Positions 26,464 through 36,010 are shown, numbered from the stretch's first letter. The stretch is DNA of 64,000 nucleotides from a bacterium (GCA_018062085.1 JAGOSY010000023.1:1-64000); one strand, 5' to 3'. Translations and numbers: made by a program. The notes: generated by a model from the letters alone, not told the origin.

Positions 26464-27519
26464 ATGCAAAGAAACTATCGTGCAACCAGCCCAAAAGCCT
26501 GTTTGGTTGATGCCCAAGAAGAGAGCTTTAGCTTGTCTTCTAATACAAAGACTCTGCGAAATACGAGCGGTGAAAACATACTGCTCTTAGATTTAGACAA
26601 TACACTCACTGATACAAGACGTTGGTTTGCCGACTTCATTCTTGGCGCTACAGCTGAGCTGGCTAATGCCATGCAGGCTCCAACTAGTTTAATCAACAAT
26701 CTCTTTGCTGAAGTCGCTACTGCTACAACTTTGCACGAATATGGTTTTGCCGTTGAAGAAATTGCTTGCCGTCTGAAACTGCACCGCTCTTTGTCATATA
26801 AAAAGATAGAGGAGATGTCTGAACATTTTTGGCAGTCTTTTGCTGCAGCCCATCATAAGATAGAAGTCTACCAAGGTGTGCACGATACTTTGGCGCAAAT
26901 TCGTGCTCAGCATAAAGACTTGAAAATCGTTGTTCTGACAGATTCACCTGAGTGGGTAGCTCTCGAGCGGCTTTCTCTAACTAACTTGCTGCCTCTTGTA
27001 GATGGTGTGGTAGCAATTCGTACGGAAGATCCAAAAGTAAGACAGCGAGTCTATAGAGACTGCATTAAGAGCACTCGACGAAGAATCGATGCAGCGCAAG
27101 AGAAAGTCAATAAACAACATCTTCTTCTCAATATGTCTGTTCCGTCTGCTTGTGCCAAACCTAGCGCTGGTGGAATTGAATTAATTGCAAAAAGATTGGG
27201 TGTGGTATCGGGACAAATTATAATTTGTGGTGATAAAGACACTAAAGAAGGTCTCGCTGCGGCTCAATGGCGTAAGAAGCAGCAGTTGCACGGACATATC
27301 GATAGACCGATTCACTTTGTACGTGCCAATTATGGTAATCATGATCTTGAACACTCTCGCTATCTTGAATTGGCTTCACACATTCCTTCGCTCGCTGGTA
27401 GCAAGGGCAAAGATACACCCTCCGTTCCGGTCTTGAGTTCGCTTGATCGCTTTGATCAGTTAAATGATGTTCTTGCTGATACGCTTGCAAGCAGCAGTCG
27501 CAGGCACGCCGTAGCCTGA
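26464..27519 (+). CDS. HAD-superfamily hydrolase
   Basis: A 351-residue protein. After a ~35-residue tail the HAD core begins with motif I LLLDLDNTLTD (nucleophile and acid/base Asp). Motif II is VVLTDS. The Lys of motif III is in CAKPSAGGIELIAKRLG, and the acidic motif IV region is IIICGDKDTKEG. A helical cap lies between motifs I and II (about residues 70-135). The family mostly hydrolyses phosphate esters; a small phosphorylated metabolite is likely but cannot be named. A good GGAGG precedes the ATG. The gene stands alone between a promoter and a terminator hairpin. Confidence 0.8.
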   Translation: MQRNYRATSPKACLVDAQEESFSLSSNTKTLRNTSGENILLLDLDNTLTDTRRWFADFILGATAELANAMQAPTSLINNLFAEVATATTLHEYGFAVEEIACRLKLHRSLSYKKIEEMSEHFWQSFAAAHHKIEVYQGVHDTLAQIRAQHKDLKIVVLTDSPEWVALERLSLTNLLPLVDGVVAIRTEDPKVRQRVYRDCIKSTRRRIDAAQEKVNKQHLLLNMSVPSACAKPSAGGIELIAKRLGVVSGQIIICGDKDTKEGLAAAQWRKKQQLHGHIDRPIHFVRANYGNHDLEHSRYLELASHIPSLAGSKGKDTPSVPVLSSLDRFDQLNDVLADTLASSSRRHAVA

Positions 27520-27558
27520 GCGCAAGTTCCGAGAAAGTCATACAATCGAAATAAGTTG

Positions 27559-27587
27559 ACGAGCAAGTGTTACAGGCACTTGCTCGT
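27559..27587 (+). terminator. Terminator-like hairpin after the HAD gene
   Basis: ACGAGCAAGTG (27559-27569) pairs perfectly with CACTTGCTCGT (27577-27587), an 11-bp stem with a 7-nt loop. The downstream sequence is only weakly T-rich. Confidence 0.6.
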
Positions 27588-27619
27588 TGCGCTATTGGAT
27601 TAGAAAGAAAATTTTCGAT

Positions 27620-28579
27620 GAGGTCAGCCCAGCAGTTATAAAAGTCAATGTTTCGGTGGGCTGGGAAGCCGGCGGTAACGGCACTTTATTTTTGTCAATG
27701 CCAAGCAGATCATAACCAATAGTCATGTGATCTTGAGTGGTGACAATCTTTCAATAGAAGATAGTAGCGGCTCTGTGTATCAAGGCAAAGTTTTGAAAGT
27801 AGATGAAGTCAAAGATTTAGCCTTAGTTGAGCTGGTCAATCATGACGTTTCGCCGCCTGATGGAAAGGCGCTCAAACTGGGCAATGCAGCTGTAGTTTGC
27901 GGTGAAAAGGTATGGGCTCTTGGCCATCCTGGTGATTCTTCAGACCTAGTCTTTTCGCCCGGTGTGTTTGATAGAGAAGGGGCGCGATTTGACGATGCTG
28001 CTCTTTAAGGCGAAAGTGCTTGCAGAAATTGATCTAAAACAGTCTCAGAAGGCTGCTATTAGTTTTCTCTCGCAACTAGTAGTATTTGCAACGGTAAAAA
28101 TTGAACCAGGTAGTTCTGGTGGTCCGGCCACTAACAGTGACGGTGAACTGACATTTGTTACAAGTTTGGCCCATGCTCGCGCTGCTGGTGACCATACCGG
28201 AATATCGTCTGGTGTCAGCTCGAATCAGGTCAAAGACTTTCTGTGAAGTAGTCGTTCTGATTTCAAAATTGACTATGGTTGGCAGAGCAACCTACAGCAT
28301 CGTCCAGTGAAAACTCTTAGAGATGATTTTTCGGTTGCTGCTGCTTCAATGGCGTTGCCTCAGTTATTTATGCCTTTAGCCAGCGTCTATCATGGATACA
28401 AGTTTTTCAGCGAACAAAATGCCATAAGAAAAGTGGCTGATTCTGCCATTGATGCTGGTTCAGACGCTTTTGTAAAAGATAACTTGGTGGCTACCAAGAT
28501 TGAGCGCACTGATGGCACTGAGAGATTACCAGCTGGTTCTCTTGTACTTGAGAAAGCTAATGAGCTGTTGCAACATTGA
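27620..28579 (+). pseudogene. Broken trypsin-like (HtrA/S1C) serine protease
   Basis: Pieces of one protease lie in order but in shifting frames. At 27620 SPAVIKVNVSVGWEAGGNGT is read in one frame. At ~27691 the next piece FVNAKQIITNSHV, carrying the catalytic His, is in another and runs to a stop at 28006-28008 with KDLALVEL (catalytic Asp) and ALGHPG. The Ser piece IEPGSSGGP is back in the first frame and ends at a TGA at 28244-28246. The same frame then stays open as 28307-28579. All three catalytic residues survive, but at least two frameshifts and one stop separate them, and no start codon or signal peptide is left. A sequencing error could explain one lesion but hardly all three. Confidence 0.7.
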
Positions 28580-29079
28580 CATGTTCCGAAATGAGGCCAA
28601 GTTTAGAATAGTAGAAGTTGGCAATGCTCCCACAGGACGCCACGTTGGTGTTGCTGATGCAGGGCTTTAGCTGCGACTGTCTCTTCAATAATGACTCAAG
28701 CGGATGGTGTGCAGCAGCTTTCTTAGATGTGAGCTTTTGTAAGTGCGCCAAAAACCGAGCTTTTGAGGCGCCAGAAGAGAGCAAATTCGATCAATGCGGT
28801 TGTAAGTAGTACTTGGCTTTTCGTATCGTTTTGGTATTCGTTCAACTTCCTTCTCTTAGAGCACTTAAAGCACACCTGTCAAAATTTCAAATTGCTATTC
28901 ACAGCTTTTTTTACCGCCTATTGGCGTTGCGTGCAGACTTTGCTAGAAATTCAGAGCATTTAGTTAGCGAATGAACATACGAATCAAGCCCAGTGTAGCC
29001 TTTTACTTGTCTGCAGTGCTTTTGATTCGCCACAACCGTTTTGCCCTTTTTCTAGGGCCTTTCCTTTTGGAGCACAATC
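28580..29079. other. Intergenic stretch after the protease pseudogene
   Basis: No credible intact gene. A short open frame at 28581-28670 may be more debris of the pseudogene. A small hairpin GCCCT/AGGGC at 29043-29058 lies just ahead of the ribosome binding site of the S1-domain gene. Confidence 0.45.
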
Positions 29080-29676
29080 ATGACTATTAGTAAAAATCAA
29101 ATCTATGCAGGCACAGTCACTAAAATAACCGACTTTGGTATTCTGGTCGCCATTGCCGGTGAACGTCACGTCGGCCTCGTGCATGTATCACAGTTGATGG
29201 GTAACAGTGCCGATTTACAGAAAGCCAGACTTCGTTCAGTTGAAGTTGGTGCTGCGGTCTTTGTTGAAGTTTTGGATATTAAGAAAGAGGGACGCCTGAC
29301 AAAACTGTCTCTCAGCGAGAAAAGTGTGCATAATACTCAGGTCTTGCGCTACATTCCCTTGAACGAAGAAATCATCGGTGTTGTTACGAGCAAGAAAGAA
29401 TATGGCGCCTTTATGGAGCTCTCTGGCTGGCACGTTTCTGGTCTTTTGCACGCCATGCGTATGGTCGGTGACACCCGCTATGAGAGAGATTCAGTTCTCG
29501 ATGGTCTTGAAGTTGGCGAGCGTGTACCGGTTTATGTTATCGAGATTGAAGTCGTTGACGACAATTTGAGATTGACACTGAGTCAGACTAAGCAGGGCGA
29601 TGATTTTGCGGTCGTTGCTACAGGCACTGATGAAAACGGTGCTGAAGTAGAAATAGACTTAGCAGCTAAGCTCTAA
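29080..29676 (+). CDS. Protein with two S1 RNA-binding domains
   Basis: A 198-residue protein made of two S1 (OB-fold) repeats. The first (about 5-75) begins IYAGTVTKITDFGILV and has GLVHVSQL; the second (about 90-165) has IIGVVTSKKEYGAFMEL and SGLLHAMRM, with a closing VYVIEIE..DDNLRLTLS. The pattern is that of ribosomal protein S1 repeats, but two domains are far fewer than in full S1, so it is a small RNA-binding protein, not ribosomal S1 itself. A GGAG site precedes the ATG. It starts a run with an ABC transporter 21 bases downstream and two membrane proteases. Confidence 0.8.
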   Translation: MTISKNQIYAGTVTKITDFGILVAIAGERHVGLVHVSQLMGNSADLQKARLRSVEVGAAVFVEVLDIKKEGRLTKLSLSEKSVHNTQVLRYIPLNEEIIGVVTSKKEYGAFMELSGWHVSGLLHAMRMVGDTRYERDSVLDGLEVGERVPVYVIEIEVVDDNLRLTLSQTKQGDDFAVVATGTDENGAEVEIDLAAKL

Positions 29677-29697
29677 CCACAATTTGGAAGCATTTTT

Positions 29698-31506
29698 ATG
29701 GAAACAGAAAACAAGACGAGCATTTTTAGCTCGTCTCTTTGGCTCAGCGTATTAGCATTGGCTAAGCCTTTCTTTCATTCGAGGGAAAAGTCAGAGGTCA
29801 CTATACCGCTGATTGGTATTAAATTTGTAGTGCAAACTCGCATAAAGGCCTGGTCATTAGTCGTTTTGCTTGTCATCTTTTTGATTGGCGTGAGCAAAAT
29901 GAATGCCATGATCAATGGAGCCTATGGCAATTTTCAGAACGCCCTGCCTGATGCGGCCAAAGACGGTAGCTTAGCCGATGTCGCCTGGAGTAATCTTTGG
30001 GTCTTGGCGAAGATTTTCATCTTTGCCGCCCCAGTGGTGGTCTTCTATGCTTGGCTGCGCAGTTTGCTCGGCATTGTTTGGCGGCAGTGGCTGACTGAAG
30101 ACATTCTCAAACAGTATTTCAGCAACCGTAATTATTACCGCATCTCCAATGCCTCACTGGTCGAAAACCCTGATGAACGTATTGCCAATGATGTTGATGG
30201 TTTTGTCACCGGAGCTGTTACATTGGTGCTATCAGTGCTTGATGCCATGGTTACTCTCTTTTTCTTCACTCAGATTCTTTGGGGCTTATCTGGCTCGCTA
30301 ACGGCAATTTCGATTTTGTACGCTACTTTTGGTAGCTTGATTTCGATTTGGCTGTCGGTGAAATTGATTGGCTTAAAATACAATCAAACCAGGCTAGAGG
30401 CTGACTATCGCTTTGGCTTAATTAACGTGCGCAACAACGTTGAGCCCATCGCTTTTTACCAAGGTGAGCAGGCTGAGTGGAAGCAGCTTTTGAAGCGCTT
30501 TCATGCTGCCATCAAGAACAATTTGAGTCTGATTGGTTACCAACGTCAAGTGAGTTTGTTCACCACCTGGTTTGACTACTTTGTCGCCATTGTTCCTTTC
30601 GCAGTGATCTTGCCTGTTTATTTGCGTGGTGATTTGCAAATTGGTGCCTTTACCCAAGCCAATATGGCCTTTGGTCAGGTGCTGGCAGCTCTTTCACTGT
30701 TCGTTTCACAAATTGGCACAATTAGTACTTTTGCTGCCAACGTCAAGCGTGTCACTGGTCTATTGGATGCTGTTAATTCAGAAGATTTGGCTGATAGCGA
30801 TGGTCATACAGCTATTGTCACAACTTTTGCCGATCAAATCGCTTTGGCTGACGTGACAGTGAAAACCCCTGACTACAAGCGCTTGCTGGTTGAAGATCTC
30901 ACTCTGCAGGTACCGAGCGGCACTGGCATCATCATCAAAGGACCAAGCGGTAGTGGCAAGAGTTCTATTTTGCGAGCTATCGCTGGCCTCTGGCGCTCTG
31001 GTGATGGCACTATTACTCGCCCGCAACTTTCAGCTGTGATGTTCTTGTCGCAAAGCCCATATATGAGCCTGGGCGGCTTGCGTGATCAACTGCTCTACCC
31101 TAACGTTACTACTGATTTGACTGACAAAGACTTAATTGCCGCCCTCAATCAGGCTAATGTTGGATTCCTGGCTACTCGCTATCCTGGTGGCCTTGATGGC
31201 TATCCTGGTGAAGGCCAATCTGATGGTCAAGGTCATCCAGCTATCCGGCCCTGGAGTAGTGAACTGTCGCCCGGTGAGCAGCAACGTTTGGCTTTTGCTC
31301 GCTTTTTGCTGGCCAAGCCTAAATATGTCTTTCTTGACGAAGCCACGAGCGCTCTTGGCATAGCTGATGAAGAGCTGCTTTATCGCACTCTTCAGGCCAG
31401 TGGTGCTACCTACGTTTCGGTTGGTCATCGTCCGTCTCTCGACGCCTACCATCAGCAGTCTTTGACTTTGCTGGGCGAAGGTCGTTGGGAATTGTCTGCT
31501 AGCTAA
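29698..31506 (+). CDS. SbmA/YddA-like ABC transporter, fused permease-ATPase
   Basis: A 602-residue half-transporter. Six membrane helices occupy about residues 45-350, with the conserved EAA-like loop region around NVEPIAFYQGEQAE, typical of the ABC_membrane_2 type. The ATPase follows: Walker A GPSGSGKS (from residue 415), signature LSPGEQQRLAFARFLL, Walker B YVFLDEATSAL, and a VGHR H-loop. Relatives include YddA, SbmA/BacA-type peptide and vitamin carriers and peroxisomal ABCD proteins, so a peptide, vitamin or lipid-like substrate is likely. Direction cannot be told. It is 21 bases behind the S1 gene and followed by two intramembrane proteases. Confidence 0.85.
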   Translation: METENKTSIFSSSLWLSVLALAKPFFHSREKSEVTIPLIGIKFVVQTRIKAWSLVVLLVIFLIGVSKMNAMINGAYGNFQNALPDAAKDGSLADVAWSNLWVLAKIFIFAAPVVVFYAWLRSLLGIVWRQWLTEDILKQYFSNRNYYRISNASLVENPDERIANDVDGFVTGAVTLVLSVLDAMVTLFFFTQILWGLSGSLTAISILYATFGSLISIWLSVKLIGLKYNQTRLEADYRFGLINVRNNVEPIAFYQGEQAEWKQLLKRFHAAIKNNLSLIGYQRQVSLFTTWFDYFVAIVPFAVILPVYLRGDLQIGAFTQANMAFGQVLAALSLFVSQIGTISTFAANVKRVTGLLDAVNSEDLADSDGHTAIVTTFADQIALADVTVKTPDYKRLLVEDLTLQVPSGTGIIIKGPSGSGKSSILRAIAGLWRSGDGTITRPQLSAVMFLSQSPYMSLGGLRDQLLYPNVTTDLTDKDLIAALNQANVGFLATRYPGGLDGYPGEGQSDGQGHPAIRPWSSELSPGEQQRLAFARFLLAKPKYVFLDEATSALGIADEELLYRTLQASGATYVSVGHRPSLDAYHQQSLTLLGEGRWELSAS

Positions 31507-31535
31507 TGGCTGGCAGTAACTGCAACCCTTTCATT

Positions 31536-31553
31536 CTTGCCCCTCGGGGCAAG
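31536..31553. repeat. Hairpin next to the ribosome binding site of the PrsW-like gene
   Basis: CTTGCCCC (31536-31543) and GGGGCAAG (31546-31553) form a GC-rich stem ending one base before the AGGAGA site. It could limit translation initiation or mark mRNA processing. Confidence 0.55.
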
Positions 31554-31564
31554 AGGAGAATTTT

Positions 31565-32410
31565 ATGAACCTCAATATTTCTGCTTCTCTGCCTGAAGCA
31601 CGCTACGTCGTCTTTGGCGGAGTGTTAGTCTTAATCGCCTTCAACCTTTTCAAAATTGGCTGGTTTCTTGGTCTGCTTGCTGTCACTGTCCCCCTTGCTT
31701 GGCAGTGGGTATTTTTGTGGCTGAACAAAAGCAAGTTTTTGTCGCCATCTTCTCTCGGTCTGTCAACAAGTGAGTCTGGGTCCGGCCACTCTCAACTAAT
31801 GGCAATTGCACTCTGTATGAGTGTTGCTGCTCTTGTGGCACCAGTATTTGTCTATTTCGGAGAAGCGCTCAATGATTCATTTGGTGCTATTGCTGGTGGT
31901 GACTTGCTTACTTACTTCGTCTTGCGCGCTGGGGTTGTGGAAGAACTGTTGAAGTTTTCAGCTGTTCTAATTGTGGTTAAGTATTTGGCGCCCCAGTCTC
32001 TGACACGGCCTGTTGATGGTATTGTTCTGGCTTGTGCTGCAGCTTTGGGTTTTGCTGTCTACGAAAACTTTTACCACAACCTCTATTTGCTTGACGCCCA
32101 AGGCGGGTTTAAAGCGTTTCTGCTTGGCACTTTCATTCGTGTGCCAATTCATGCACTTTATGGTGCAATTTGGGGTGCAGCTTTTGGTATTTCTAGATTC
32201 TTACCAGTGCCACAACGTTATGTTGTGCTCTGCACAGGTTTGGCTAGTTCTATGTTTGTGCATGGTCTCTGGGACACAATGGCCCAGTCCAAAACGCTGT
32301 TTGTTTTCGCTTTGATGCTCTTGCTCTATGGTGCTCTTTGGTACGGCTATACAAAGCTGTGGAGCCGGGTGGAAGCAATTGAACTTGTTTCAGGAGAAAA
32401 TCATGAATAA
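31565..32410 (+). CDS. PrsW-family intramembrane protease-like protein
   Basis: A 281-residue protein with about eight hydrophobic segments. The PrsW-type motifs are in place: VVEELLKF with Glu126 and Glu127 in a membrane helix, then YENFYHN, then HALYGAIWGAAFG, and finally HGLWDTMAQS. PrsW in Bacillus cleaves the anti-sigma factor RsiW; other members are putative glutamic or metal-dependent membrane proteases. The C-terminus overlaps the RseP-like gene by 8 bases, so the two are coupled. Together they recall two-step anti-sigma proteolysis, but no anti-sigma or ECF sigma gene is in the window. CPBP-type proteases share similar motifs and are an alternative. Confidence 0.75.
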   Translation: MNLNISASLPEARYVVFGGVLVLIAFNLFKIGWFLGLLAVTVPLAWQWVFLWLNKSKFLSPSSLGLSTSESGSGHSQLMAIALCMSVAALVAPVFVYFGEALNDSFGAIAGGDLLTYFVLRAGVVEELLKFSAVLIVVKYLAPQSLTRPVDGIVLACAAALGFAVYENFYHNLYLLDAQGGFKAFLLGTFIRVPIHALYGAIWGAAFGISRFLPVPQRYVVLCTGLASSMFVHGLWDTMAQSKTLFVFALMLLLYGALWYGYTKLWSRVEAIELVSGENHE

Positions 32411-33599
32411 GTTAGTCATGTATGAGGGTAAACGTCCTCCAACATCAATGCTGATAGTGGCGGCTGTAGTACTGGCTTCAATAGTTTCAGTCAGGATATT
32501 CGGTATGGTCGCAACCTTGCTGATTCTTAGTGCATGGATTACTTTGCACGAATTCGGGCATTGGATTGTTGCTCGAATTTCAGGTATCGAGGTACCTGTT
32601 TTTTCAGTGGGTCTAGGTAGCGCTAATCAAGCAAAAGTAATGGGGCGCGCCTTTGGTACTGAATTTCAGCTCAGACCTTTTCCGGTGGGTGGTTTTATCA
32701 AACCCGATGAGAAGTCGTTTGCCAGTGCTTCATTCACTGCTCGTGCCGCTACTTTAGCAGCAGGACCGATGATGAATTTGCTCATTCCGGTTGTGCTCTT
32801 CTTTTTGCTTTTTGCTATTAAGGGCGTACCAGACATTGCAGTCAAAGATGTCTACCTCACTGACCTTTCTAGCAGTGTTTCTACTGCTGCAACTGCGGGT
32901 TTGGAAAAAGGAGATATATTCTTGGCTGTTGCGGGAGTAGCAATTGAGAAGCCAGAGCAGATTGTGCGCATCATGGAAGAACACAAACTGCAAACGGTCA
33001 CTTTGCTTGTTAGTCACCTCGGTCAAACTAAGACTGTCACGCTGGTTCCTAACTCAGAAGGCAAAATTGGCATCGCCATAGGTGTGCATACTGAGCAAGT
33101 ATTCAAAGAGGTCAGTACAGGAACAGCGGCCATTGAGGCTTTCTCACAGACAGCAAGTCTGACTGAGCAAACATTGGCTATGTATGGCCAGTTGTTTCAA
33201 GGTGAAAATCTCGATCACGTCAGTAGTGTCGTTGGCATCGTTAGTGAAGGTGGCAAGCAGGTAAATGGTGGTTTGGTAGCTAGCATTTCATTTGCTGCCA
33301 TGCTTAGCATTGCCCTGGCTGTGCTAAATCTAGTTCCCTTGCCGATTTTGGATGGTGGGCAACTAGTGCTTTTGGCATTAGAGAGATATCGTGGACGGCC
33401 GCTTTCTGATGCTGTGCGCGGTTACTTAATTGCTGCGACAGTTGTCTTTTTCATCGGCCTATTCTTTCTGGCACTGTATAACGACTTGCTCGTGATGGTG
33501 GGAAATTTTTGGGCTGTGCCTGTAGTTGTGGTGGCCTTGTGTGCGCTTTTTTATTACTTGCTGCCATTCTTAGGCAAGTTGAGAGCGTCTAAGTCTTAG
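32403..33599 (+). CDS. rseP: RseP-like site-2 protease (M50 zinc metalloprotease)
   Basis: A 398-residue protein. ATG 32403 follows CAGGAGA and is preferred to an upstream in-frame ATG lying inside the PrsW-like gene. HEFGHW (His49, Glu50, His53) is the zinc motif in the first helices. A PDZ-like domain occupies about 150-240 (GLEKGDIFLAVAGVAIEKPEQI). The LDG motif NLVPLPILDGGQL in the third core helix gives the third ligand. These proteases cut within membranes, commonly releasing sigma factors from anti-sigma proteins. It overlaps the PrsW-like gene by 8 bases, and a terminator follows. Confidence 0.85.
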   Translation: MNKLVMYEGKRPPTSMLIVAAVVLASIVSVRIFGMVATLLILSAWITLHEFGHWIVARISGIEVPVFSVGLGSANQAKVMGRAFGTEFQLRPFPVGGFIKPDEKSFASASFTARAATLAAGPMMNLLIPVVLFFLLFAIKGVPDIAVKDVYLTDLSSSVSTAATAGLEKGDIFLAVAGVAIEKPEQIVRIMEEHKLQTVTLLVSHLGQTKTVTLVPNSEGKIGIAIGVHTEQVFKEVSTGTAAIEAFSQTASLTEQTLAMYGQLFQGENLDHVSSVVGIVSEGGKQVNGGLVASISFAAMLSIALAVLNLVPLPILDGGQLVLLALERYRGRPLSDAVRGYLIAATVVFFIGLFFLALYNDLLVMVGNFWAVPVVVVALCALFYYLLPFLGKLRASKS

Positions 33600-33672
33600 C
33601 AACTTTCTAACAAGAACTTTGAGTGGAGCTGATTTAGAAACAGGCTCTTCTCTTTCATTGATATCACGTAAT

Positions 33673-33719
33673 CGACCACGTCGGCAGCTGATGAAGCCTT
33701 GCTGCGTGGTCGTTGTTTT
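33673..33719 (+). terminator. Terminator after the RseP-like gene
   Basis: CGACCACG (33673-33680) pairs with CGTGGTCG (33705-33712), with an inner GCAGC/GCTGC pairing, followed by TTGTTTT. Confidence 0.75.
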
Positions 33720-33761
33720 GCGCTGCCTTAAATATTGGGGTCTAGCGCAGGGAGGCTTAAA

Positions 33762-34565
33762 ATGAAAATTTATTTTTTTACACTGGGGCTCAAGGATGGT
33801 CCTATTGCGCAGTTTTTTGCTGCAATCGAGCAGAAATTTGTTTGGCAGTACGCACAGCGCTGTCTTACGAGTGGCTTCGTTCCTACTGCCTTCTTGCCGC
33901 TACAGTTTATCGGTAAGTTGTTGGCCAAGCTCTGGATCTTTATTCAGGTTGGTCGCGTAAAAATTGTCGGTAAGGAACATTTGGATAGTGGAAAGCGCAT
34001 TGTTTTTTGCGCTAATCACGTCAGTATGTTTGACCCCATTCTTGTCTACTCATTGCTAAAATGCTACCCCCGTTATATGACTGCCATAGAAGAAATGACA
34101 GGTTTCGGCGGTCTGAAGGCTGTCTTTATGGGAGCTTGTGGATCGTTTGCAGTGGATAGATCTAAAGGCAAGACAGTGATTGAGCCTGCGATCGATGTAC
34201 TAGTTAAAGGCGATTCACTGGTGATTTTTCCTGAAGGCAAAATTGGTATGAATGGTCCGTATAAGCAGGGCTCTGCCATTATTGCTCTTGGTGCAGCAGC
34301 CAAGTTAGCTAAGCAAGAGCAAGTTGGTATTGTGCCAATTCATCTTTTCTTTCATGGTTTTCATTCGCAATCGGCTAAAGGCCCTTACGGAGCCATGAAA
34401 TTTGATTGGCGTCATGGTGTTACTGTTACTGTTGGTGCACCGATATGGCTTGACTCTGATGTAATACTTCGCCCTGAGCAGCTGACCGAGATTGTGCGCC
34501 ATCAAATCGTTGATCAACTTGCTCCTCGTGATCTTAGATCGAGTAGTGATTGGGTTGCCGTTTAA
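33762..34565 (+). CDS. plsC: 1-acyl-sn-glycerol-3-phosphate acyltransferase (PlsC-like)
   Basis: A 267-residue protein of the PlsC family. Motif I is CANHVSMFDP (HX4D catalytic pair), and motif III is VIFPEGKIGMNG, with the acyl acceptor-binding Gly-Glu. A hydrophobic stretch before motif I may hold it to the membrane. It would transfer an acyl chain to lysophosphatidic acid, giving phosphatidic acid for phospholipids. ATG 33762 follows CAGGGAGG. It lies just beyond the terminator of the membrane-protease cluster, so it is a separate transcript, though thematically related to membrane upkeep. Confidence 0.85.
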   Translation: MKIYFFTLGLKDGPIAQFFAAIEQKFVWQYAQRCLTSGFVPTAFLPLQFIGKLLAKLWIFIQVGRVKIVGKEHLDSGKRIVFCANHVSMFDPILVYSLLKCYPRYMTAIEEMTGFGGLKAVFMGACGSFAVDRSKGKTVIEPAIDVLVKGDSLVIFPEGKIGMNGPYKQGSAIIALGAAAKLAKQEQVGIVPIHLFFHGFHSQSAKGPYGAMKFDWRHGVTVTVGAPIWLDSDVILRPEQLTEIVRHQIVDQLAPRDLRSSSDWVAV

Positions 34566-35087
34566 CCGAGTAGTTTTAGCGGAGTATTTTCTTTTGATTA
34601 TTGGTCTTGAATTTAGAGAAGGAAGTAGAAGTGGCTTGAATGGGCTGTCACTTCCTTCTCAGGACTAGCTCAGGACTAGCAAGAATTTTGCCCTGGTTTG
34701 ATTTCGCGAATCTGTCCTATCACTTTAGCTAAGCTGATGTTTGGATTTTATATTAATGGGGTAGGTTAACTATAGAATACAGTGACTTGATGAAAAGACT
34801 TAGAAGGCAGGAATGAAGAGACGTATAGCACCAGCAATAGAATTCGAAAATCGCTTTCGGTTCGAAGGTGATAGGCCGGCTGTTGACAATCAAGCAGACC
34901 AGTCCACTATAGGACACCAAAAATTTATTCCTTGAGGATGGGACGGGCGTCCTTGCCCATTAATTGCTCCTACTTACAAGAGGCAAACGCCCACAGCGCC
35001 GAAAATTCCTGCTTGTTGGGCCGCGTCGCAGTTACCCTACGGCTAATGTGAAAAGCCAGCCAGACGCGCCAAACATTACAACACCCA
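34566..35087. other. Intergenic region with one doubtful small frame
   Basis: About 520 bases without a convincing gene. A 40-residue frame (34813-34935, MKRRIAPAIEFEN at its start) has a weak AAGGCAGGA site ahead and is annotated separately at low confidence. Confidence 0.4.
34813..34935 (+). CDS. Doubtful small ORF (40 aa)
   Basis: An ATG preceded by AAGGCAGGA opens 40 codons with a basic start and polar composition. No homolog or motif recognised; it may be chance. Confidence 0.2.
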   Translation: MKRRIAPAIEFENRFRFEGDRPAVDNQADQSTIGHQKFIP

Positions 35088-35921
35088 TCAGATCGGCTGT
35101 AACGGCGCGTCTTTGAGCAATCGAAGCAGTTCTTTTGTCATTGTTTTGTAAGACTTGCAGCTGGCCTCGTATCCTGGGAGGTTATCCCAGGGCGTCTTAG
35201 CAGCCAACCGGCGAGCAGCATTAACGGCCCAGCCGAGAGCATCCAGTTTGCCAAGGGCAGCATCAACAGCACAACGGGCCGCATTTTCCTCTGTACTTAG
35301 AGTGACCAGCTCTGCGGACAGAATGTGGAGACGGGTTTTACAGTCTTCCCGGACCGCATCGCACGTAATAGAGCTAGTAGCTGCGCTTTGAGCAGCATTG
35401 ATTCTATGGTTCAGTTTGACCTTTGCTGAGATAGCATCCCAGTAGTGGACAGCAGCCGCAGATGATGCAGCTTCCCATTGGGCTTGATCTGTACAGCCCT
35501 CACTATATAGTCTTGCTACTTCCACAATAGCCTGGCGTTGCTCATCTGTTCGAGCATATTTGATCACACCACGCTTGCTATCAGTAAGGCACCAGACCAT
35601 AAAGGTGGGCCACACTCGGCTTAAGTCTGCACCGACCGGGATGACCGAGAGAAAATCTACCGGCCATTTCTTTGCCATGTAATCAGGCATTTCTTCAAAG
35701 AGATAGTCTTCCAGTCTGGCTAGAATATGCGGGATGCCCAGTTCGGTTTCATACAGTTCATGGTTGTCGCTGTGGATGGTGCACCCCACTGCACAGCCCA
35801 CGCCGTTGTGCCAGTAAAAGTACTTTTGACGGAATTCGTCTGCTTGTCTGTGTGCACGCACTCGGGTTAGAAACTTATTTTTTACGCTTGTATCTCCATG
35901 AAAAGCTCGTAGTGTATTCAT
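35088..35921 (-). CDS. Hypothetical protein
   Basis: A 277-residue protein on the minus strand. Residues ~25-120 include FYWHNGVGCAVGCTIHSDNHELYETELGIPHIL; ~130-230 are Ala-rich helices; the rest is charged. The start at 35921 (MNTLRAFHGDTS) is chosen over 35957 because it gives a more usual N-terminus, though both lack a strong ribosome binding site. Function unknown. Confidence 0.6.
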   Translation of the reverse strand: MNTLRAFHGDTSVKNKFLTRVRAHRQADEFRQKYFYWHNGVGCAVGCTIHSDNHELYETELGIPHILARLEDYLFEEMPDYMAKKWPVDFLSVIPVGADLSRVWPTFMVWCLTDSKRGVIKYARTDEQRQAIVEVARLYSEGCTDQAQWEAASSAAAVHYWDAISAKVKLNHRINAAQSAATSSITCDAVREDCKTRLHILSAELVTLSTEENAARCAVDAALGKLDALGWAVNAARRLAAKTPWDNLPGYEASCKSYKTMTKELLRLLKDAPLQPI

Positions 35922-36010
35922 ATCAATTTCCCATATTAAAAGAGCCGCAATGGTCACGAAGAGCCTTGTGGCGGTGTTGAAAACAAAATGCCTTAACGAA
36001 TTGTGATGTC

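Noticed and set aside
28618..28809. 63-residue open frame with many Cys residues
   Set aside because: No ribosome binding site, and it lies in debris after the protease pseudogene; the Cys content looks accidental.
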